Source: an uncultured Winogradskyella sp. (GTDB lineage: Bacteria; Bacteroidota; Bacteroidia; Flavobacteriales; Flavobacteriaceae). Taken from it: a stretch of DNA of 40,253 nucleotides. The notes under the pieces were generated by a model, which was not told the origin of the DNA, searched no databases, and saw nothing but the letters and a program-made list of their open reading frames with translations. The DNA is taken from assembly GCA_913061495.1 (NCBI GenBank), contig CAJXVG010000006.1, forward strand, positions 1 through 40,253. Direction: 5' to 3'. The position numbers and the translations under genes are program-made. Position 1 is the stretch's first letter; every line of letters begins with the position of its first letter. Of this stretch, positions 21,201 through 28,148 are shown piece after piece.

Positions 21201-23068
21201 TAACAGATGAAAATTGCTATGGCACATCAAATTTTATAGTTGAAGTTGGCAGTAACCCGGAATTTAATACACCTTCAGATTGGTTTGTTTGTGATGATGT
21301 TGAAAATGATGGTTCCGAGATGTTTGACTTTTCAGAAAAAATTACGGAAATATCCGAAGGAATTTCAGATGATGTAAACATTACATTTTACACCTCTCAA
21401 TTTAATGCAGAAAATAGTATCGATGCCCTACCGCTTCAATTTGAAAATACGGTAAATCCTCAGCAAATATATGTTCAAATAGACAATGGTACCATTTGTA
21501 ATTCAATCACTTCTTTTGAACTGAATGTGGTTCAAGTTCCAGAAGTAAACGAAGCACAACCTATAATTGAGTGCGATACAGATTACGATGGCTTTACTGA
21601 ATTTGATTTAACTGTTGCCGAATTCAATGTATTAGATGTAAGACAAGATGACATTGAAATCTCTTATTTTGAAAATGCAGTAGATGCTGATTTAGATGCT
21701 AATGCTATTTCTACCCCTGAAACTTACATCAACACCAGTAATCCGCAAACAGTTTTTATAAAAGTGACTAATACCATATCTAACTGTAGCGTAACCCTTC
21801 CCTTTGATTTAATAGTGAATTTACCCCCAGCCATAAATGATTTTCAGGTTTACGATATATGTGCTAATGCAAACAATAGTTTTGACCTTACAGAAATTAA
21901 TGAAGCATTAATGGACGAGAGTTTTAATGTACTGTTCAGTTACTTTATAAACGAAGCTGATGCGCTTTCAAACACAAATGCTTTAGATCAAAACTATACG
22001 TACACAACTAATAACGACTCACTTTACGCACGTGTAGAGTTCAGTACAACACATTGTTATGCAATCTATCCATTTATCTTAAATGTAAACGAGCTACCAA
22101 ATGCAAATCAACCTAATAACTTAATTGCTTGTGACGATAATTTTGATGGCCTACAGGAATTTTATTTAGCTCAGCAAAACAATATAATTTTGGGCAACCA
22201 AAACCCTAACCTATTCTCTGTAAGCTATCACAGTACGGAATTACAAGCCATTGAAAACAATACAGCTTTAGACATAAATTATTTTGCTTTTAACCATGAA
22301 GTGATTTATGCCAGAATTGAAAACAATACAACTGGCTGTTACGATATTACTCAATTTTCAACAATCATAAATCCGCTTCCAAATATAGATATTGAAGATC
22401 AGGTTATCTGTTTAGAGAACCTTCCACTTGTGGTTTCAGCAAATACAAACAATATAGCAGACCAGTATTTGTGGTCTACAGGAGCAACAACACCTGAAGT
22501 TGAAATTACTGAAATTGGCACATATTGGGTCACGGTCACAACTGAATTTGGTTGTGAAAACACACGTACTTTCAACGTTTCTGAATCTGAAGCTGCAACT
22601 ATAGAAGTTACGGAAACGGTTGACTTTTCAGACCCTAACAATATTACCGTGACCATTAGGGGTATAGGCAATTACCTTTATCAATTAGATGATAATGACC
22701 CACAAGATTCCAATGTTTTTGAAAATGTAGGCTTGGGCTACCATACACTTACAGTTATTGATCTTAACGGTTGCTCAGAGGTGACCGAAGAGGTTTTGGT
22801 TATTGACGCTCCAAAACATATGTCTCCAAACAACGATGGTGATTTTGATACTTGGCATATTAGTGGTGTGGAAACTTTACCTGGAACTATCATCCACATT
22901 TTTGATCGCTACGGAAAGCTTTTAAAACAAATTGGCTCCAACACACTAGGTTGGGATGGCACTTACAAGGGCAATAAAATGCCTGCTGGCGATTATTGGT
23001 TTTTAGCAGAAGTACAAAACGGAGATAAATCTTTTGAAGTAAAAGGACATTTTGCTTTGAGGAGATAA
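18242..23068 (+). CDS. Choice-of-anchor L domain, 11-repeat T9SS type-B secreted protein
   Basis: N-term FGYFESGASNFPFENGIVLTTGNA...FNYILASEEYFGNFPCEYSDGFAFLIRE; eleven ~94-aa repeats; CTD MSPNNDGDFDTWHISG...IFDRYGKLLKQ. Confidence 0.9.
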   Translation: MNPIKYPLILFLCFIFSQLSAQQISIDNNISVEDLIANTLIQGCVEVSDISSPINGNVNGLGSFGYFESGASNFPFENGIVLTTGNANAGGNGQNNTVLNDGNSSWTTDADLETALGISGTVNATAIEFNFLSSSNQVQFNYILASEEYFGNFPCEYSDGFAFLIREAGTGNAYQNIALVPGTTIPVNTNTVHDEIVGFCDAENGQYFEGYNIGDTNYNGRTSVLSATATIQPNVQYQIKLVIADQTDQNYDSAVFIEGNSFNAAVNLGEDIMTCASNVLLNGDIANPQAVYSWYFNNTLISGATQPTFDVLESGNYRIEVDIPLAGSTCVIEDDVNITLSSTQSSDPITDFQLCDDISDDGIETFDLSTKNTEVLASVPASNYMISYHYSETEAQNNSNSIVNPIQNSTNPETIYVRIEDIDNGCLAFSNFDLIVNPLPTITDPTPLQVCDDQTADGYTAIDLSVKNDEITNGQTNLIVNFHTTAADAASGSNPLPLPYVNTNVNEQVFVSVQNQQTGCLTTTSLDIEVLDNPVINNEEHYIDACDTDHDGFANFDLTSVIPNILEGLTDVSVTFHESNQDAISGTNAIADDTNYANTINEEQIIYVRIEDDTTGCASVTPIEIHTNLLLTATNINNATLCDVSNDGTEEFNFSNIATGIINDLENVSVVFYETEADRTNQSNPIDQNVPYEPQSNPQTIYLALESDTCADEAEIELVLLPVQEFDPIDDQTVCDEDQDGFTSTDLSQFDILVTQGQSGFIVSYFASENDALSNTNALPNFYTNTTNPFTVYPRIQDVGTGCFDVNNFTVTVLEAPITTAPSPILMCDNDQDGFSTINLQNVISEVVSDTNERSITFYNNQSDADQGLNQINNETAYSAQTESVFIRVENTVTGCHSTEILSVTINTLPVFQPISNYKICEDNSDGFGDFIFNTKDVEILNGQSGKQVFYYLNQTDADNRTNAIDKSSIYQNTSNPQTIFARVENITDENCYGTSNFIVEVGSNPEFNTPSDWFVCDDVENDGSEMFDFSEKITEISEGISDDVNITFYTSQFNAENSIDALPLQFENTVNPQQIYVQIDNGTICNSITSFELNVVQVPEVNEAQPIIECDTDYDGFTEFDLTVAEFNVLDVRQDDIEISYFENAVDADLDANAISTPETYINTSNPQTVFIKVTNTISNCSVTLPFDLIVNLPPAINDFQVYDICANANNSFDLTEINEALMDESFNVLFSYFINEADALSNTNALDQNYTYTTNNDSLYARVEFSTTHCYAIYPFILNVNELPNANQPNNLIACDDNFDGLQEFYLAQQNNIILGNQNPNLFSVSYHSTELQAIENNTALDINYFAFNHEVIYARIENNTTGCYDITQFSTIINPLPNIDIEDQVICLENLPLVVSANTNNIADQYLWSTGATTPEVEITEIGTYWVTVTTEFGCENTRTFNVSESEAATIEVTETVDFSDPNNITVTIRGIGNYLYQLDDNDPQDSNVFENVGLGYHTLTVIDLNGCSEVTEEVLVIDAPKHMSPNNDGDFDTWHISGVETLPGTIIHIFDRYGKLLKQIGSNTLGWDGTYKGNKMPAGDYWFLAEVQNGDKSFEVKGHFALRR
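19291..22410 (+). repeat. Eleven tandem ~94-aa repeats (same family)
   Basis: Heads include QLCDDISDDG, DACDTDHDG, TVCDEDQDG, LMCDNDQDG, IECDTDYDG, ACDDNFDG, with a regular ~283-nt spacing. Boundaries approximate. Confidence 0.85.
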
Positions 23069-23247
23069 AATATTTGCTAATCTTAGTAAATCTATAAAAC
23101 TCAATTAGCTGCTTTTCATCCTATTATATTTGTAATTCAACCTTTAAAACTTTAATTAATAAGTAATATTTTATACTTTCTATTGTTTAACGCAGAAAAC
23201 AGAATGCCCTAATGTTTTACTCGTAAACATTTACGAATGTATTACTT

Positions 23248-26200
23248 ATGAAGTCCAAAATATCTTTCTTATTTTTTGTTGCTATATTTTTCGGACAATC
23301 ATGTTTCTCCCAACAAATCACAACAGATAATTCTCAGACTTTAGAGCAATTAATTCAAAATAGTCTAGGTCAAAATTGTGTTGAAATTTCAAATATATCT
23401 TCTACAGTCAACGGCAATATCAATGGATTTTCAAGCTTTGGATATTTTGAGAGAGGATCATCAAGTTTTCCTTTTGAAAATGGAATTGCCTTAACAACAG
23501 GTAATATCAGCTCAGCAGGCAACACCTTAAATACCAGCTCACTAAACGAAGGTGACGACACTTGGGGAACTGATATTGATTTAGAAAACGCTCTTGGTAT
23601 TTCCCAAACATCAAACGCTACTTCAATTCAATTCAATTTTGTTTCTGTTGCCAACCAAATAGAGTTTAATTATATTTTGGCTTCGGAAGAATACCAACAA
23701 GAATATCCTTGTTTTTATTCAGATGGATTTGCATTTCTTATTCGTGAATCTGGTAGTAATGATTCGTTTTCAAATATCGCATTGGTTCCCGGAACATCAA
23801 TACCAGTTAACACAAATACGGTACATAATCAAATTGAAGGTTTTTGTGATGCGGAAAATGAAGTCTATTTTGAAGGTTATAATATTGGAGACACAAATTA
23901 CAATGGACGTACTGTGGTATTAACAGCAACAGCGAGTATAATTCCTAATACGGAATACGAAATTAAGTTGGTAATAGCAGATCAGAACGATACCAATTTC
24001 GATTCTGCTGTGTTTATAGAAGGAAACAGTTTTAATGCCACAGTAGATTTAGGTCCAGATATCAGTACCTGCGGACAATCTGTTACACTCAATGGTGATA
24101 TACAAAACTCCCAAGCATCATATCAATGGTTTAAGGATGATGTAGCCATTGAAAATGCAACAAACACAAGTTTTACTGCTACGGAAACTGGCACATACAG
24201 CATAGAAATTACCGTTCAACTTAACCAGACCTCATGTGTCATTGAGGACAGTGTGGACATTATTTTAAATTCCGAACAAACTTCAAATGAAATTTCAGAT
24301 TTTTCATATTGTGATGATAGTTCTAACGATGGAGTAGAAATCTTTAATTTAAGTCTTAAGGACAATGAGGTTTTAGCCTCAGTGCCACCATCTAATTACA
24401 ACATTAGTTACCATCTCAGTTCTAGCAATGCTCAAAACAACCAAAATCCAATAATAAACCCAATACAAAATACAAGCTCACCACAAACTATTTTTGTTAG
24501 AATTGAAGATACAAACTCAGGTTGTTTGGCATTCTCTACATTTAATTTAGTTGTAAACGAAAAACCAAATTTTGAGATACCAGATCCTATTGTGGCTTGT
24601 GAAAACTCTTTACTCGAAGGCACTACCCTCATTGATTTAACGCTTTCTGATGAGCAAATTATTGATGGGAATACTCACTTAAATATTAGCTATCATTTCT
24701 CTCAGTCTGAGGCAAATTCGGGTGACAATCCCATTACCTCTCCTTATTCAAATCCAAATACGTCCGAGACGCTTTACGTAAGAGTTACTGATAGTGAAAC
24801 CAGTTGTTTTTCTACAACAACTATAGATATTCAATTTCAAACTGGACCAGAAATTAGTACAGAACTTCAATGGATAAATGCTTGTGAACAAGATGAAGAT
24901 GGGTTTGAGTTCTTTGACCTTACGAGTATCATTGATGACCTTTTGCAAGGTTTAACAGATGTTACCGTAAGTTTTCATGAAACAAACGAAGAAGCCTTTA
25001 ACGATACAAATCCAATTACCGATTCTGAAAATTATGAAAATAATATTCAAGATTTTCAAGAAGTATATGTTCGTGTAGAGGACAATAATACAGGTTGTGC
25101 AAGTATTGCTCCCTTAGAATTACATACCAATGTGGTAATGACTGGTTTTATTACTAGTCCATACGGTATTTGTGACGACGTTTCCAATGATGGTATTGCT
25201 AATTTTGACCTGCTACTGGTTGAGGGCAGATTAGAAGATGAATACGACGGTTTTAATACTGTGTTCTATCTTACCGAAGAAGATAGAGATGCTAACCTTA
25301 ATCCATTAGATGAATCTGTACCAATCACTGTAACAAATAGTTTAACAATTTATGCCAATGTTTTTAGTGAAGGCTGTATAGAACCAGTAGATATTGTACT
25401 TGAGATTGACCCACCAGTTATTTTAGAACCTTTAAGTATTGACTACTGTGATGAAGATAACGATGGTGTTACCTCCATTACACTCAATAGTTTTAATGCT
25501 GTGGTAAGCCAAGGAGTTTCAGCTACCAATGTAAAATACTTTCTTACTGAAGCAGATGCCAACACTAATGAAAATATCCTTCCAAATATTATTACAAATA
25601 CCTCAAATCCACAACAACTATTTGTTAGGGTTACCAATGTACAGACCGAGTGTTATGACGTTACAACTTTAGATATTAATATTATTGGCGCACCTGAAAT
25701 TAATAATTTTCCCGATCCTATTTTAATATGCGATGACGATATGGATGGAATTTCATCTGTTAATCTTGAAACCAAAATACCAGATATTACAACCAATACT
25801 ACAGATCTTCAAATCACCTTTCATAATAATATTGAAACTGCAATTTCTGGCAATGATGAAATCAGTAATCCAGAGAACTACACAACAGCAACACAAACTA
25901 TTTTTACTAGAGTTGAAAATGAGACAACAGGTTGTTTCAGCATTTCTCAATTCACGGTTTTTGTAAATACATTACCACAATTTATTCCGATTTCAAATTT
26001 TCAAAATTGCGAAGCTGACCTAAGTGGTGTGGCAGATTTCTTTTTTAATACAAAAGATTCTGAAATACTTAATGGCCAGAACAATAAAGAAGTGCTGTAT
26101 TTTGAAAATGAAAGTGATGCTCAGGCAGGTATAAATCAAATAGATAAATTTTCTGCATACCAAAACACATCAAACCCACAAACCATCTTTGTCCGTGTAC

Positions 26201-28062
26201 AAAATTTAAGCAATCCAAATTGTTTTGGCACATCATCGTTTCAACTCGAAGTTGGTACAATACCAAACTTTACGGAAGCTTCTGATATTTCTGTTTGCGA
26301 TGACATTAACAATGACGGTATAGAAACTATAGATTTAAACGAAACAATAAATGAAATTTCTGCCGGAAGCACAGAAGATTTAGATATTACATTTCACACT
26401 TCTGAAGAAGAAGCTAATATGGGAATCAATCCCGTACCAGTTAATTATACCAATTCAACAAATCCGCAATTTTTATTTGCCAGAATTGACAATGGAGAAT
26501 ATTGTTTTGGTATTTCGGCATTTCAAATCAACGTTATCTCTGTTCCAATTGTGAATGCCGTGAATTCGGTTGAAAGATGCGACGATGATTACGATGGAGT
26601 TTTAAATTGGGATCTCACTCTTTCTGAATTAGAGATTTTAGACGTAAGGCAAGTTAATATTGAAGTTTCCTATTTTAGGTCTATTGAAGACTCAGAAGCC
26701 AACCTCAACCCTATTTTAAATCCTGAAAATTTTACAAATACAACAAATCCGCAAACGGTTTATGTTAAGGTTAACAATACTATTAGTAATTGCTATGTAA
26801 ATGTTCCTTTAGAATTAAAAGTTAATTTACCACCAGCCATAAATACTTTTGAAGTTTTTGAAATCTGTGAAAACGACAACAATAATTTTGATTTAAATAC
26901 CATTAACGATGTTCTTGTTGATGTGGATTTTAACGTGCTGTTCCGTTACTTTACATCTGAAGCTGATGCAGTTGCAAATACAAATGCATTAGATTCTAAT
27001 TACCTATATACTTCAAATAACGATACTATATATGCTCGCGTAGAGTTCAGCACAACGCATTGTTTTTTTATATATCCTTTTGAGCTTCGTGTTAATCCGT
27101 TGCCAACGGCTAACCAACCTCCAGATCTAGTTGATTGTGATGATGATTTTGATGGTCTGTTGCGGTTCAATCTTCAAGAGCAAACTCCAATTATTTTGGG
27201 CTTTCAAAATCCAAATGATTTTTCAGTCACTTACTATTCCGAAGATAACACCTTAATTTCAGAACCTAATAGTTACCTTGCTTTTAATGGAGAAGTTATA
27301 ACAGCATATATTGAAAATAACACATCAGGTTGTTCTAATATAGTTCAATTCTCTACGATAGTGAATCGAAAACCATTTGTTGAAATTCCTGATCAAGTAG
27401 TATGTATAAATAATTTACCATTAGTGGTTTCGGCAAATACTAGCTATCCATCAGACAGTTATGTATGGTCAACAAATTCAACAGCACCTGAAATTGAAAT
27501 CACTGAAATAGGTACTTATAGTGTTACGGTCACTTCAGAATTTGGATGTGTCACCACAAGCACATTCAACGTTACAGAATCGGAATCTGCAACTATAGAA
27601 TTAACTGAAACGGTTGACTTTTCAGATCCTAACAACATTACAGTCACCATTGATGGTATCGGAAATTATCTTTATGTATTAGATGACGGAAATCCACAAG
27701 AATCTAATGTATTTGAAAACGTGGCTCTAGGCTTCCATACCGTAACCATTATAGATTTGAATGGTTGTGCAGAAGTCACCAAAGAAGTTGTTGTCGTTGA
27801 CGCTCCAAAGTTTTTCACTCCCAATAATGATAGAGAAAATGATACATGGCATATTATAGGTATTGAAACATTGCCAGGAAGTATTGTTTACGTTTTTGAC
27901 CGTTATGGAAAACTCATGAAACAATTAGGCTCAAGTACCAAAGGTTGGGATGGCACATACAACGGCAATAATATGCCTGCAAGTGATTATTGGTTTTTGG
28001 CAGAAATAAGACAAGGCCAAACTGCTTTTGATGTAAAAGGGCATTTTTCATTACGTCGTTAA
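23248..28062 (+). CDS. Choice-of-anchor L domain, 11-repeat T9SS type-B secreted protein (tandem paralog)
   Basis: Collinear with the preceding CDS throughout: same head, eleven repeats, same tail; CTD FFTPNNDRENDTWHIIG...VFDRYGKLMKQ. Confidence 0.9.
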   Translation: MKSKISFLFFVAIFFGQSCFSQQITTDNSQTLEQLIQNSLGQNCVEISNISSTVNGNINGFSSFGYFERGSSSFPFENGIALTTGNISSAGNTLNTSSLNEGDDTWGTDIDLENALGISQTSNATSIQFNFVSVANQIEFNYILASEEYQQEYPCFYSDGFAFLIRESGSNDSFSNIALVPGTSIPVNTNTVHNQIEGFCDAENEVYFEGYNIGDTNYNGRTVVLTATASIIPNTEYEIKLVIADQNDTNFDSAVFIEGNSFNATVDLGPDISTCGQSVTLNGDIQNSQASYQWFKDDVAIENATNTSFTATETGTYSIEITVQLNQTSCVIEDSVDIILNSEQTSNEISDFSYCDDSSNDGVEIFNLSLKDNEVLASVPPSNYNISYHLSSSNAQNNQNPIINPIQNTSSPQTIFVRIEDTNSGCLAFSTFNLVVNEKPNFEIPDPIVACENSLLEGTTLIDLTLSDEQIIDGNTHLNISYHFSQSEANSGDNPITSPYSNPNTSETLYVRVTDSETSCFSTTTIDIQFQTGPEISTELQWINACEQDEDGFEFFDLTSIIDDLLQGLTDVTVSFHETNEEAFNDTNPITDSENYENNIQDFQEVYVRVEDNNTGCASIAPLELHTNVVMTGFITSPYGICDDVSNDGIANFDLLLVEGRLEDEYDGFNTVFYLTEEDRDANLNPLDESVPITVTNSLTIYANVFSEGCIEPVDIVLEIDPPVILEPLSIDYCDEDNDGVTSITLNSFNAVVSQGVSATNVKYFLTEADANTNENILPNIITNTSNPQQLFVRVTNVQTECYDVTTLDINIIGAPEINNFPDPILICDDDMDGISSVNLETKIPDITTNTTDLQITFHNNIETAISGNDEISNPENYTTATQTIFTRVENETTGCFSISQFTVFVNTLPQFIPISNFQNCEADLSGVADFFFNTKDSEILNGQNNKEVLYFENESDAQAGINQIDKFSAYQNTSNPQTIFVRVQNLSNPNCFGTSSFQLEVGTIPNFTEASDISVCDDINNDGIETIDLNETINEISAGSTEDLDITFHTSEEEANMGINPVPVNYTNSTNPQFLFARIDNGEYCFGISAFQINVISVPIVNAVNSVERCDDDYDGVLNWDLTLSELEILDVRQVNIEVSYFRSIEDSEANLNPILNPENFTNTTNPQTVYVKVNNTISNCYVNVPLELKVNLPPAINTFEVFEICENDNNNFDLNTINDVLVDVDFNVLFRYFTSEADAVANTNALDSNYLYTSNNDTIYARVEFSTTHCFFIYPFELRVNPLPTANQPPDLVDCDDDFDGLLRFNLQEQTPIILGFQNPNDFSVTYYSEDNTLISEPNSYLAFNGEVITAYIENNTSGCSNIVQFSTIVNRKPFVEIPDQVVCINNLPLVVSANTSYPSDSYVWSTNSTAPEIEITEIGTYSVTVTSEFGCVTTSTFNVTESESATIELTETVDFSDPNNITVTIDGIGNYLYVLDDGNPQESNVFENVALGFHTVTIIDLNGCAEVTKEVVVVDAPKFFTPNNDRENDTWHIIGIETLPGSIVYVFDRYGKLMKQLGSSTKGWDGTYNGNNMPASDYWFLAEIRQGQTAFDVKGHFSLRR
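24292..27405 (+). repeat. Eleven tandem ~94-aa repeats (same family)
   Basis: Heads include SYCDDSSNDG, NACEQDEDG, DYCDEDNDG, LICDDDMDG, ERCDDDYDG, VDCDDDFDG, with ~283-nt spacing. Boundaries approximate. Confidence 0.85.
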
Positions 28063-28122
28063 TTAGCAAGAATTAATGATTTCTTTAACATCTTTTATCT
28101 GTTTTAGTTTCGGTTTGATGCT

Positions 28123-28130
28123 TATCTTTG
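28123..28130 (+). promoter_or_regulatory. -7 box candidate upstream of the last choice-of-anchor L gene
   Basis: TATCTTTGCA, 18 nt before ATG 28149. Confidence 0.45.
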
Positions 28131-28148
28131 CATTCCCTAAAATTAGAA

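Noticed and set aside
19291-27405. Regular ~283-nt periodicity as a CRISPR-like or DNA satellite repeat
   Set aside because: Period is a protein-domain repeat in frame; nucleotide sequence is diverged, with no short identical repeats and unique spacers.
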